A stretch of DNA of 28,341 bases from JBEKIK01 sp050013075 (GCA_050013075.1 JBEKFZ010000055.1:1-28341); one strand, 5' to 3'. Counted from the stretch's first letter, positions 1 through 7,371 are shown. A program made the numbers and translations. Notes: generated by a model from the letters alone, not told the origin.

Positions 1-125
1 TCCTTCATCCTTCATCCTTCATCCTTCATCCTTCATCCTTCATCCTTCATCCTTCATCCTTCATCCTTCATCCTTCATCCTTCATCCTTCATCCTTCATC
101 CTTCATCCTTCATCCTTCATCCTTC
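1..125. repeat. Heptanucleotide tandem repeat (TCCTTCA)n
   Basis: The unit TCCTTCA repeats with no visible mismatch for about 17.9 copies and is cut by the left window edge, so its full length is unknown. Because the unit is 7 bases, all three + frames cycle through the same heptapeptide without a stop. The array runs directly into the start of the HAD-like gene at 131. Degenerate copies of the same word recur at about 1171-1210, on the far side of that gene. Confidence 0.97.
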
Positions 126-130
126 CCCCC

Positions 131-901
131 ATGCCCCTTTCTCAAATCCCAGTAGGCGCGCCTAGGCATAATCGGCGTTTTCACCGCCCGACGACCCCCG
201 GGCGTCATGTCAGCGATCGCTTGCACCCTGCCACTCGCTGCGCCGGCATCCTTTTCGACATGTGCAATATCCTTTACGACGACACGGTTTGGCGCCGCTG
301 GGTGCTGAGGCTTTTATCGCGCCTGGGATTGAGCACTAATTATTGCAGTTTCTTCCGTATATGGGACCGCGACTATCTCGACGAGGTGCACCGCGGCCGG
401 CGTGAATTCCGCCAGGCATTCGCCTCGTTTTTGCGATGTGCGGGCTTAAGCAGCGGTCAGATCGACGAGGTCGAGGCCGCCAGCCACGCCCGCCGCCGGC
501 ATTTGGAAGCCCATTCGCGTCCCCTGCCAGGCGTGCGCAATACGCTGTGGCGACTGCGCCAACAAGGCTTTGCCATGGGCGTGATATCCAATTCCGAGCA
601 TCCTGCCGCCGCGTTGCGCAGGCGTTTGCAGAGATTTGGGATCGAAAAATTATTTCCCACCGTGGTTTCGTCCATCGACCTGAACTGCTGCATGCCCGAC
701 GCAGCCTCCTATCTGGTCGCACTTCAGTTCATGAAACTTCCGCCCGATAAAGTCGCTTTCGTGGGCCACGACCGCCTGGAATTGGCCGGCGCCCAGGCCG
801 TGGGCATGCCCACCGTTGCCTTTAATTTCGACAACGACGCCCAAGCCGACGTGCACATCAGCCGCTTCGAGGAACTTATCGAAGTCCTGATCAGGGAATA
901 A
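131..901 (+). CDS. HAD-like hydrolase fold protein with altered catalytic motifs
   Basis: This is a 256-residue protein of the haloacid dehalogenase (HAD) superfamily. Motif I lies at residues 41-52 (LFDMCNILYDDT) with the nucleophile Asp43. Motif II is VISNS (151-155). A CMPD stretch (187-190) stands where KPDP is usual, and VGHDRLELAGA (211-221) stands for motif IV. The second Asp of DxD is Cys45, the motif III Lys is Met188, and the usual GD of motif IV is GH. The fold is therefore clear but ordinary phosphatase chemistry is doubtful. The first 38 residues precede the domain and are not HAD-like. The frame is open upstream through the tandem repeat to the window edge, so the start at 131 is uncertain. 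No Shine-Dalgarno sequence is visible. The substrate is unknown. Confidence 0.8.
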   Translation: MPLSQIPVGAPRHNRRFHRPTTPGRHVSDRLHPATRCAGILFDMCNILYDDTVWRRWVLRLLSRLGLSTNYCSFFRIWDRDYLDEVHRGRREFRQAFASFLRCAGLSSGQIDEVEAASHARRRHLEAHSRPLPGVRNTLWRLRQQGFAMGVISNSEHPAAALRRRLQRFGIEKLFPTVVSSIDLNCCMPDAASYLVALQFMKLPPDKVAFVGHDRLELAGAQAVGMPTVAFNFDNDAQADVHISRFEELIEVLIRE

Positions 902-1230
902 GTAAAAGGGATTAGGGATTAGAGATTAGGGATTAGATTGGTAATTTGTTTAGCCGCGAGCGGGCACCGACCGAAGGTTGGTAGGCGAGCGCGAAGGGAT
1001 AGAGTTTTTGTTTGCGGTTTGAGCGCGTTTTACGATCATGTTTTTCTATTGCAAATTGAGTAATTGCAAATTGCAAACGGCTAATTGAACAATCATAATA
1101 ACCTTCGAAATTTACTGCCGTACTCCGTACTGTTCGTACTCCGTACTTTAAACTCCAATTCATTCTAAATTCATCCTTCATCCTTCATCTTTCGGCCTTT
1201 ATCCTTCATCCCTCGGCCCTCGCCTCTCAG
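902..1230. other. Gene-free spacer made of short repeats
   Basis: No gene is seen in these 329 bases. The spacer holds a degenerate 7-base tandem tract (GGGATTA-type units, about 908-939), and a repeat word at 961-987 (CGGGCACCGACCGAAGGTTG onward) that recurs inside a MITE-like element at 23525-23553. It also has a paired CCGTACT word (about 1121-1145) similar to one at about 20162-20180, and degenerate TCCTTCA copies (1171-1210). A minus-strand open frame across it has no recognisable domain. Confidence 0.7.
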
Positions 1231-3270
1231 ATGCCCAATCGCAAGAAATCTTCCATTAAGCAAGATACCCAGACCCGGTCGGGAATCTCTGTTCCATCAC
1301 CGCTGCTCCTTAGCGAGCTGGCAGGGGTAGCGATAATCATCCTGGCCGCCTTCATTGCTTATTTCCCCTCCCTTAACGGCGGATTCATCTGGGACGATGA
1401 GATGCTTATAACGAACAACCATCTTATCAAGGCCTCGGACGGCCTGTACCGATTTTGGTGTACCTCCGAACCGTTTGATTACTGGCCGGTGACCAATACC
1501 ACGTTCTGGATCGAGTGGCGGCTGTGGGGAATGAATCCGACCGGATACCGCGTCACCAATCTGATCTTGCACATTGTCGAAGCATTGCTGATTTGGCTCA
1601 TCTTGCGGAAGTTATCCATTCCCGGCGCCTTCTTGGCGGCCGCGATCTTCGCCGTGCATCCCGTTAACGTGGAGTCGGTAGCCTGGATCGCGCAGCGGAA
1701 AAATACGATGGCGATGTTGTTCTTCCTGTTGTCGATCCCGTGTTATTTGAAGATGGAAGTTTCCTCGCCCCCGGGCACCACGTCAGTGGTCGCTCGCCCC
1801 TCGCCCCTCTTTTACTGGCTTAGCCTGCTGGCGTTCGTGCTGGCAATGCTTAGCAAGGGATCGGTGGCGGTCTTGCCCGTGCTGCTGCTGGGAATCGTCT
1901 GGTGGCAGCGTACAGGGTCTTCCGTCTCTAAATGGGACCTGGTGCGGACCGCGCCCTTTTTCATGGTGTCCGTAGTATTGACTCCAGTGCATATATGGTT
2001 CCAAATGCACGGCTCGGAAGAAGCGATCCGGACCGCCGGTTTTGCGGAACGTATATTGGGCGCCGGGGGAGTGGTGTGGTTTTACCTGTATAAGGCTCTT
2101 TTGCCCTTCAACCTCTCTTTCGTCTATCCGCAATGGGAAATCCAGTCCGGCAATCCCCTGTGGTGGCTGCCGCTACTGGCAGTGTTGGCAGTTACAGCGG
2201 TGCTGTGGCGTTATAGAGAAGGCTGGAGCCGGCCGTTTTTATTCGCCTGGGGATTTTTCTGCATGGCATTGGCGCCGGTGATGGGCCTGACGGATGTGTA
2301 CTTCATGAAATATTCATTGGTGGCCGACCATTATCAGCACATTGCCGTCATCGCTGTAATTGCCCTGGCGGCCGCGGGATGGAGCTGCTGGCATAAGCGC
2401 GTCCGCGCACCGAACCGCTGGACGACGAGCACCGTGGCGCTTATCGTGGCGGGTACGCTTGTTGCTCTAACTTGGCGGCAAAGCGGACTATACCGCGACG
2501 AGATCACACTGTATCGAGACACACTGAAAAAAAATCCGGAATGCTGGTTGGCCAACAACAATCTAGGCAAAATATTGGCTGAAAAAGGGCAATTGAAGGA
2601 GGCCATCGAACTATATCACAAAGCAATGCGGCTGAGGCCCGATTACCCTCAAGCACACAACAACCTGGGTATCGTACTTGCCCAAATAGGTCAGCCTGAG
2701 AAAGCCATCGAACATTTCAATCAAGCCTTGCGGTTCGATCCAAAATTCGCCGAGGCTCACTCCAACATTGGCAATACCTTGAGGGTAATGGGCCAATATC
2801 AAGAGGCGATCGTACATTTCCAGCAGGCCTTGCGGTTCGATCCAAAATTAGCCGAGGCTCACTCCGGCATGGGCAATACCTTGAGGGTAATGGGCCAATA
2901 TCAAGAGGCGATTGAACATTATGAGCAGTGCATGCGGCTGAGGCCCGATTATCCTCAAGCATACAACAACCTGGGTATCGTACTTGCCCAAATAGGTCAG
3001 CCTGAGAAAGCCATCGAACAGTACAAGAAAGCCCTACAGATTAAGCCCGACTATATCAATGCCTGCTACAATTTGGCTTTAACGTATGCCGATGTGGGAA
3101 ACTCTTCTGAAGCTATTGCCGCGGCCCGGAAGGCTTTGGACCTGGCCCGAGCAAAAGGTCAAAAGAAGCCTGCCAAGCAGATAGAAAATTGGTTGAATTC
3201 TTATCGGGCCGCTCCGCCAAATAGTCAAAACATGCCGCCTTCTCCCAAATCCAATCCTCCTACGCCATAA
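1231..3270 (+). CDS. GT-C-like multispanning membrane protein with six C-terminal TPRs
   Basis: This 679-residue protein has a hydrophobic N-terminal part (about residues 25-430, many membrane segments) and a soluble C-terminal TPR domain. After the first membrane segment comes an acidic loop motif, FIWDDEMLITNN, which resembles the catalytic loop of GT-C glycosyltransferases. The architecture is that of bacterial homologues of TMTC-type O-mannosyltransferases. Six TPRs occupy about residues 433-640. Their DNA is nearly identical between units 2 and 5 and between units 3 and 4, which points to recent duplication. The segment near 1770-1805 encodes a Pro/Ser-rich stretch that looks like a low-complexity insertion. 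A lipid-linked sugar donor and protein glycosylation are inferred; the acceptor is unknown. No Shine-Dalgarno sequence is visible before the ATG. Confidence 0.85.
   Translation: MPNRKKSSIKQDTQTRSGISVPSPLLLSELAGVAIIILAAFIAYFPSLNGGFIWDDEMLITNNHLIKASDGLYRFWCTSEPFDYWPVTNTTFWIEWRLWGMNPTGYRVTNLILHIVEALLIWLILRKLSIPGAFLAAAIFAVHPVNVESVAWIAQRKNTMAMLFFLLSIPCYLKMEVSSPPGTTSVVARPSPLFYWLSLLAFVLAMLSKGSVAVLPVLLLGIVWWQRTGSSVSKWDLVRTAPFFMVSVVLTPVHIWFQMHGSEEAIRTAGFAERILGAGGVVWFYLYKALLPFNLSFVYPQWEIQSGNPLWWLPLLAVLAVTAVLWRYREGWSRPFLFAWGFFCMALAPVMGLTDVYFMKYSLVADHYQHIAVIAVIALAAAGWSCWHKRVRAPNRWTTSTVALIVAGTLVALTWRQSGLYRDEITLYRDTLKKNPECWLANNNLGKILAEKGQLKEAIELYHKAMRLRPDYPQAHNNLGIVLAQIGQPEKAIEHFNQALRFDPKFAEAHSNIGNTLRVMGQYQEAIVHFQQALRFDPKLAEAHSGMGNTLRVMGQYQEAIEHYEQCMRLRPDYPQAYNNLGIVLAQIGQPEKAIEQYKKALQIKPDYINACYNLALTYADVGNSSEAIAAARKALDLARAKGQKKPAKQIENWLNSYRAAPPNSQNMPPSPKSNPPTP
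2628..3020 (+). repeat. Duplicated TPR-coding blocks
   Basis: The 87-base block at 2628-2714 recurs at 2934-3020 with two differences, exactly 306 bases (three 34-residue TPRs) away. A second block starting at about 2725 recurs at about 2827, 102 bases (one TPR) away, with a handful of differences. Such conservation at silent positions indicates recent unequal recombination or gene conversion within the tract. Confidence 0.9.
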
Positions 3271-3510
3271 AATATGCTTGTAGACAACGGATATCCCCAT
3301 AACAATAACTATCTGGCGCCTTTTCTGGCGTATCTTTCGGGGGGTTTGTGAAAAAATTCATATTAAACAGTTGACAACTAAAAATCTCTTGGTAAAACAA
3401 TAGAAGTTTGCTTCTTTAAAACTTGGTTATTACAAGCAGGCAGTTGCAGCGTTTTTACCGTTTATTTGCCATTCTGGCAGCGGTTTACCGTATAAAATGG
3501 GTTCCGGAGC

Positions 3511-3950
3511 CGGGTTTTAAGCCCGTATTACTTATTGCGATTCGTGGGACTGGTTTTTGACCCGTCCAACCAAGCAGTTTATGAGGATGGGTTTTAAGCC
3601 CGCCTAGCCATAAAAAAGTCAAGTTTTTATTGCAATTACGATTAGTCCCATATTAAGAAAGGAGAGGGTTGCACAAGTCGGGGGGGTTGGGAAAAAATTT
3701 CCAGAAAAATTTCCCCCAGGTACTTGATATTTCGCGCGACCCTTGATATGCTAACACTTGTGTTCGAGTAAATGGCGATTTCGTGGGACGAGTTTAAAAC
3801 TCGTCCTACAGTAGCCACCGGGAATTTACTTAAACACAAAAACCTCCAATTACTGGACAAACTCGAAAGTGCAACAAGAAAGTATGAAGGTGGGACGGAT
3901 TTAAAATTCGTCCTACAAACAAAGTAGGCCGAATTTAAAACTCGTCTTAC
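3511..3950. repeat. Family of six palindromic repeats (GGACGAGTTT-type)
   Basis: Six copies of one palindrome pattern lie at 3511-3525, 3547-3567, 3585-3604, 3786-3806, 3893-3913 and about 3926-3950. The clearest copy has stem GGACGAGTTT, one centre base, then AAACTCGTCC. Most copies are preceded by GTGG or followed by TAC. Sequence differs between copies while pairing is largely kept through compensating or wobble changes, so the hairpin shape, not the exact bases, appears conserved. They resemble REP-type extragenic palindromes. Confidence 0.8.
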
Positions 3951-4060
3951 GGGAGATGTTCAAGAAAGGAGGACGGCGTAGTAAAGAAGACCAACATTGA
4001 GCATCATTTTAGGTTCAATTCTTCTTATTTAACCAATCTCGTTTATTACACGCTTTGTAT

Positions 4061-4065
4061 GGAGG
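4061..4065 (+). promoter_or_regulatory. Ribosome binding site fixing the start at 4074
   Basis: GGAGG stands 8 bases before the ATG at 4074. An earlier in-frame ATG at 4059 overlaps this site and would add MEENS before the signal peptide, so 4074 is preferred. Confidence 0.85.
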
Positions 4066-4073
4066 AAAACAGT

Positions 4074-4820
4074 ATGAATTTAAAAAGAGTGATATTTGCA
4101 GCCGCCTTGCTGGCCCTGCTTATAATGCCATTAACGGCAAATGGTGCAAATGTGGTTAAGGTCAACTATACGATAGACAATGTAATAAATATTGCTTCAG
4201 ATTCTGCTTTGGATATTACGGATGTTGCCCCTGTTGCCGGCCATTATGTGATTTCCGGCACCACCGATTACAACACGATCTTCGGATACGTGGTGACCGG
4301 TTATAATAGTGGGAGCTGGAATGGCCTGGGAGGAATCTATAGCGATCTCGCGGCTGCCGATCCGGCCAAATTATCTCTGGCCGTGATTTCGGGGGACGAT
4401 TATAGAACGCTGTACCCCGGCGCGACATTCCACGGCAATAACGTGTCTACGAGCGCGGCCCTGGTCCATTACACCTACTTGGGCGATGCAAATTTGGATG
4501 GTAACGTAGATGGATCGGATCTTACCTTGCTCCTTAACTCATTCATCTACCAAACAAATCATAGTGCGCTTCCGACTGGAGGAAATTCCTGGTTAAATGG
4601 GAATTTTAATTACGATGCGAACATTGATGGTTCGGATTTAACTCTGCTACTTAACCAATTTATTTACCAGACCAATCATGGAGGATCATTTATCCCGACG
4701 CTTCCGACTCACATGTCAGCCGGGGGAACCGACCTTGCCCCTGTCCCTGAACCATCTACCTTGGTGCTTTTGCTTGTAGGGCTTGCTTCACTTGTTTCTT
4801 TAAGAAAAATTTGGAAGTGA
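4074..4820 (+). CDS. Exported PEP-CTERM protein with two dockerin-like calcium loops
   Basis: The protein has 248 residues. An N-terminal signal peptide (MNLKRVIFAAALLALLIMP, cleavage near residue 24) is followed by a beta-rich region of unknown function. Two dockerin-type EF-hand loops follow, DANLDGNVDGSD (138-149) and a second ending DANIDGSD (to about 188), each followed by LTLLLN. The C-terminus has the exosortase sorting signal VPEPST (224-229), a hydrophobic helix, and a basic end (RKIWK). Members of this class are processed by an exosortase at the inner membrane and delivered to the envelope or matrix. No exosortase gene lies in this window. The gene is followed at once by a second PEP-CTERM gene. 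Ligand and function are unknown. Confidence 0.92.
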   Translation: MNLKRVIFAAALLALLIMPLTANGANVVKVNYTIDNVINIASDSALDITDVAPVAGHYVISGTTDYNTIFGYVVTGYNSGSWNGLGGIYSDLAAADPAKLSLAVISGDDYRTLYPGATFHGNNVSTSAALVHYTYLGDANLDGNVDGSDLTLLLNSFIYQTNHSALPTGGNSWLNGNFNYDANIDGSDLTLLLNQFIYQTNHGGSFIPTLPTHMSAGGTDLAPVPEPSTLVLLLVGLASLVSLRKIWK

Positions 4821-4876
4821 TTATTTTTCCAATGAGTATGTACATCTTCAGAAAATCTTACAAAAGGAGAGAATTA

Positions 4877-5680
4877 ATGAAAAAAGTAGTAATTGCGGCA
4901 ATCGCATTGTTTGCATTTGGAAACTTTGCCTTTGCAGATCTGGTTGTGGATTTGGAATTGACTACTTTAGCTAGCGGAGTTAATACCGATCCTCTTTTAG
5001 CGGGTAGTGGAAGCCACACTCTAAGCAATATAGCTGTCAACTCCACCTCGCCCATTTACGTTTGGGTCTATGGCGAAGTCGTTAATGGTCCAGTTACTCC
5101 GAACGGCACCTTCAATAATAAGGGCTCATTGACCCAAATTGTGGGACCGATTAATGATGCCTTGTTGACCACTCTTCAGGGGAATGTCAGCGAAACGGTA
5201 ACGGCCGCAGGCTTGAACGGCAATATGACCTGGGGAACAACACACTCCACCACTGCCACAAAGAAGACTTATCTGTATGTAGATTCTTTTGGCTCTGGTT
5301 TTTGCCCGGCTTTGCCAGGCGATTTAAATGCTGCTGGAGATTATGACCTGAATACGCATTACTTTGACCCTGCCAATACGTCTGGTGGCATAGAAGGATT
5401 GGATACTTGGATAGTTCTAGGTCATTTTACTTACACTCCGAAAGCAGGAGCTACTGCAGGAGGTTCTGCAAAACTTACGTTTACGCCTTTGACCACAATA
5501 GCTGGCGCTACATACCAACTTGGGAATGCGGACTCTGGTACTTTTTCCGATGGATTAGGTGGAGATTCCGGATTTACAACCACTGGCGCCCTCACAATGA
5601 CTGTCATTCCCGAGCCGTCTACGTTGATTCTGCTTGGCATGGGCGTTTTGTCCTTGCTACTGATTCGGCGTCGGAAGTAA
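4877..5680 (+). CDS. Exported PEP-CTERM protein of unknown function
   Basis: The protein has 267 residues. The start at 4877 is chosen because AAAGGAGAG lies just upstream; an earlier in-frame ATG at 4811 overlaps the previous gene and would place 22 extra residues before the signal peptide. The signal peptide is MKKVVIAAIALFAFGNFAFA. The body is rich in Thr, Ser, Gly and Asn, as in secreted beta proteins. A single degenerate dockerin-like stretch (PGDLNAAGDYDLN) lies near the middle. The C-terminus is IPEPST, a hydrophobic helix, then RRRK, the PEP-CTERM exosortase signal. It probably forms an operon with the preceding PEP-CTERM gene (56-base gap) and ends at the terminator at 5727-5759. The role is likely extracellular or surface; no enzyme domain is recognised. 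Confidence 0.92.
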   Translation: MKKVVIAAIALFAFGNFAFADLVVDLELTTLASGVNTDPLLAGSGSHTLSNIAVNSTSPIYVWVYGEVVNGPVTPNGTFNNKGSLTQIVGPINDALLTTLQGNVSETVTAAGLNGNMTWGTTHSTTATKKTYLYVDSFGSGFCPALPGDLNAAGDYDLNTHYFDPANTSGGIEGLDTWIVLGHFTYTPKAGATAGGSAKLTFTPLTTIAGATYQLGNADSGTFSDGLGGDSGFTTTGALTMTVIPEPSTLILLGMGVLSLLLIRRRK

Positions 5681-5726
5681 GAAAGTCCTCCATACAAGAA
5701 GCTTTTAATAGAACGACTTGTAAACG

Positions 5727-5759
5727 ACGGGCCGCGAATTTCGCGGCCCGTTTAATTTT
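5727..5759 (+). terminator. Rho-independent terminator after the PEP-CTERM pair
   Basis: A perfect 12-bp stem (ACGGGCCGCGAA, 5727-5738, pairing with 5740-5751) closes over a single base, so in practice the stem is about 10-11 bp with a small loop. It is followed by TTAATTTT. It lies 46 bases after the second PEP-CTERM stop codon. Confidence 0.85.
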
Positions 5760-5840
5760 CTTGCCCACACCTTCCCGCTCATCCTTCAATTGCAAGCTTT
5801 GGGCCTGTGTGCTAGAATTGAATAGTAAAATTAATCGTTG

Positions 5841-6140
5841 ATGGCCTTTATGCAAAACTTTCCACAAGTACAAATAACCGACTTTTGCACCAAGCATCAT
5901 ATTCGCCGCTTATCGGTGTTTGGGTCGCGATTACAAGGCAATAATCGCCCTGACAGCGACTTGGACATACTGGTGGAATTCGATCCCGGACATACGCCTG
6001 GCCTGGATTTTTTTGGCATGCAGGACGAACTTTCAGAAATCCTCGGCGTCAAGGTCGATCTCAACACACTAGGCTTCCTCAGCCCGTATTTCCGCGATGA
6101 GGTCCTTCAACATGCGGAACTGATTTATGCCCAATCGTGA
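5841..6140 (+). CDS. mntA: MNT-family minimal nucleotidyltransferase antitoxin
   Basis: This is a 99-residue minimal nucleotidyltransferase. The catalytic signature GSx10DxD is exact: Gly28-Ser29, then Asp40 and Asp42 (GSRLQGNNRPDSDLD). In type VII toxin-antitoxin systems MntA adds AMP to a Tyr of the HEPN toxin and neutralises it. The gene overlaps the downstream HEPN gene by 14 bases, the standard arrangement. Starts at 5838 (TTG), 5841 (ATG) or 5850 (ATG) are all in frame, and no clear ribosome site decides between them. Family and partner are well supported; activity is inferred. Confidence 0.93.
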   Translation: MAFMQNFPQVQITDFCTKHHIRRLSVFGSRLQGNNRPDSDLDILVEFDPGHTPGLDFFGMQDELSEILGVKVDLNTLGFLSPYFRDEVLQHAELIYAQS

Positions 6141-6474
6141 CGACCGCATAACCCTGCGGCAAATGCTCGATCACGCCCGCGAGGCGGTGGGACTTGTTCA
6201 GGATTTAAAATTCGTTGACTTACACAATCAACGCGTTCTTTGTTTGGCTTTGATCCAATTGTGTCAAATCGTGGGAGAGGCGGCAACGCGCGTTACAAAG
6301 GAAACTCTAGCTACTCATCCGGAAATACCCTGGGCGAAAATAACTTCCCTGCGAAATCGCTTGATCCACGGATATGATGTAATCGATTACGATATTTTTT
6401 GGCGCATAATCACTATCGATCTGCCCGCATTGATTCCACCCTTGGAAATAATTTTGCAGGAAGAAGACGGATGA
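6127..6474 (+). CDS. hepT: HEPN-domain RNase toxin (DUF86/HepT type)
   Basis: This 115-residue all-helical protein has the HEPN RNase motif Rx4HxY at Arg76, His81 and Tyr83 (RNRLIHGY). Tyr83 is the residue expected to be AMPylated by the partner nucleotidyltransferase. In this family the dimer cuts RNA, often tRNA, and slows growth when free of the antitoxin. The gene starts inside the 3' end of mntA and its stop overlaps the ATG of the next small gene, so translation of all three is likely coupled. Confidence 0.93.
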   Translation: MPNRDDRITLRQMLDHAREAVGLVQDLKFVDLHNQRVLCLALIQLCQIVGEAATRVTKETLATHPEIPWAKITSLRNRLIHGYDVIDYDIFWRIITIDLPALIPPLEIILQEEDG

Positions 6475-6719
6475 AACATATCGAAATAACCCAACAACCC
6501 GAAGCCGTGCGAAATTTCGTTTTATCGCTCGGAACCCCGCCGGAAGACTTGATTCTTGATGTCAACGGAGTCCCCTTTGCCCGAATGGCTCCGATTGCAC
6601 CGGATAATGTCGATAAAAACCTTCTAGCGCAAGCCATTTTGGCGCGCCGTGACGAATCGAGTAAAAACAACGCCGATTGGGAACATCTTGGCCTTGAATG
6701 TTGGGAAAAATCGTTATAG
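6471..6719 (+). CDS. Small protein coupled to hepT; antitoxin-like N-terminus
   Basis: This 82-residue protein starts at the ATG inside ATGA at 6471-6474, overlapping the hepT stop. A longer in-frame start at 6399 would lie inside hepT and is not preferred. The N-terminal half (DLILDVNGVPFARMAPIAP) resembles the short beta-strand segment of Phd/YefM- or AbrB-like antitoxins ('xNGxPxARxxP'). The C-terminal half is charged and helical (ILARRDESSKNNADWEHL). The family is not firmly recognised. Coupling to hepT suggests a third component of the toxin-antitoxin unit, or an independent antitoxin remnant captured beside it. Function is not established. Confidence 0.7.
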   Translation: MKHIEITQQPEAVRNFVLSLGTPPEDLILDVNGVPFARMAPIAPDNVDKNLLAQAILARRDESSKNNADWEHLGLECWEKSL

Positions 6720-6728
6720 ATTAAAAAA

Positions 6729-6802
6729 TTCTTCGTGCCCTTTGTGCTCTTCGTGGTGAAAAATGATAAATCTACCACGAAGGACACGAAGAGCACGAAG
6801 AA
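6729..6802. repeat. Inverted pair of the TTCGTGxxCTTCGTG repeat
   Basis: A 29-base word at 6729-6757 (TTCTTCGTGCCCTTTGTGCT onward) is matched in reverse complement at 6774-6802 with four mismatches. Together they can fold into a long hairpin with a 16-base loop. Two further copies in direct orientation lie at 6866-6894 and 7291-7319. The hairpin follows the third gene of the toxin-antitoxin unit and may also reduce read-through. Confidence 0.88.
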
Positions 6803-6865
6803 GAGACAGATGATTAATTATCAATGCCTTTAATCTTTTGTAATCCGTTTGAAACGGATAATAAT

Positions 6866-6894
6866 TTCTTCGTGTACTTCGCGCTCTTTGTGGT
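6866..6894 (+). repeat. Left direct repeat flanking the GxxExxY gene
   Basis: This is a 29-base copy of the TTCTTCGTGT-type repeat, in the same orientation as the copy at 7291-7319. It ends 21 bases before the start codon of the GxxExxY gene. Confidence 0.85.
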
Positions 6895-6915
6895 GGTTTA
6901 TGAAAAAGGCGCAAA

Positions 6916-7287
6916 ATGGAATTTGACTCTTTATCGAACAAGGTAATCGGATGCGCCATCGAAGTTCATCGAAATTTAGGGCCCGGGTTGTTGGAATCCA
7001 CCTATGAACAGTGTTTAGCCCATGAATTAGTTTTGGCAAAAATCCCTTTTAAGCTACAGTGCCCTTTACCCGTGGAATACAAGGCAGTGCGATTGGATTG
7101 CGGGTATCGGGTGGATGTTCTCGTGGACGACAAACTCATCCTTGAGTTAAAAGCCGTGGAAAAAGTGCTGGGAATTCACGAAGCCCAATTATTGACTTAT
7201 ATGAAGCTGGCCAAAATCAACATCGGGCTCTTGATCAACTTTAACGTGAAAGTGCTCAAAGAAGGCATCCAAAGGTTTGTTATATGA
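6916..7287 (+). CDS. GxxExxY family protein (PDDEXK-like nuclease fold)
   Basis: This 123-residue protein has the name-giving motif at Gly24, Glu27 and Tyr30 (GPGLLESTY). A PD-(D/E)xK-like core follows, with RVDVLV (Asp67) and ELK (Glu77, Lys79), consistent with the PDDEXK_3 fold. Catalysis has not been shown for most members and the role is unknown. The gene sits between two direct copies of a 29-base repeat (6866-6894 and 7291-7319), the second starting four bases after the stop. This suggests gene and repeats moved together. There is no strong ribosome binding site. Confidence 0.9.
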   Translation: MEFDSLSNKVIGCAIEVHRNLGPGLLESTYEQCLAHELVLAKIPFKLQCPLPVEYKAVRLDCGYRVDVLVDDKLILELKAVEKVLGIHEAQLLTYMKLAKINIGLLINFNVKVLKEGIQRFVI

Positions 7288-7290
7288 AAT

Positions 7291-7319
7291 CTCTTCGTGT
7301 CCTTCGTGCTCTTCGTGGT
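7291..7319 (+). repeat. Right direct repeat flanking the GxxExxY gene
   Basis: This 29-base copy (CTCTTCGTGTCCTTCGTGCT onward) starts four bases after the GxxExxY stop codon and matches the copy at 6866-6894 in the same orientation. Confidence 0.85.
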
Positions 7320-7343
7320 GGAAAGACTTAATGGCGCAGCCCC

Positions 7344-7371
7344 TCGAAAAAATCGGCGATTGTGGTATAAT
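7344..7371 (+). promoter_or_regulatory. Probable sigma-70-type promoter before the small gene at 7419
   Basis: An extended -10 element, TGGTATAAT, lies at 7363-7371. A weak -35 candidate (TCGAAA, 7344-7349) is 16 bases upstream. The start codon is about 48 bases downstream. Confidence 0.45.

Larger units (their letters stand above)
3271..4073. other. Long gene-free region with dispersed palindromes
   Basis: About 800 bases lie between the TPR protein and the PEP-CTERM genes, with no convincing gene. Both strands carry only short frames without domains. The region is more AT-rich than its surroundings and carries six related palindromes, annotated separately. A weak sigma-70-like pair (TTGACA at 3371-3376, TAAAAC at 3393-3398, spacer 16) is present but is far from the next gene, so it is not called as a promoter. 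Confidence 0.7.

Noticed and set aside
1..125. The tandem array as a CRISPR
   Set aside because: The units are 7 bases with no spacers; it is a simple microsatellite.
3371..3398. TTGACA and TAAAAC with a 16-base spacer as a promoter
   Set aside because: The match of the -10 is poor and no gene starts within 600 bases.
3642..3860. A 72-residue minus-strand frame in the long spacer
   Set aside because: It spans one of the palindromes, lacks any family pattern, and has no ribosome site.
4059..4073. The earlier ATG for the first PEP-CTERM gene
   Set aside because: It overlaps the GGAGG ribosome site that fits the ATG at 4074.
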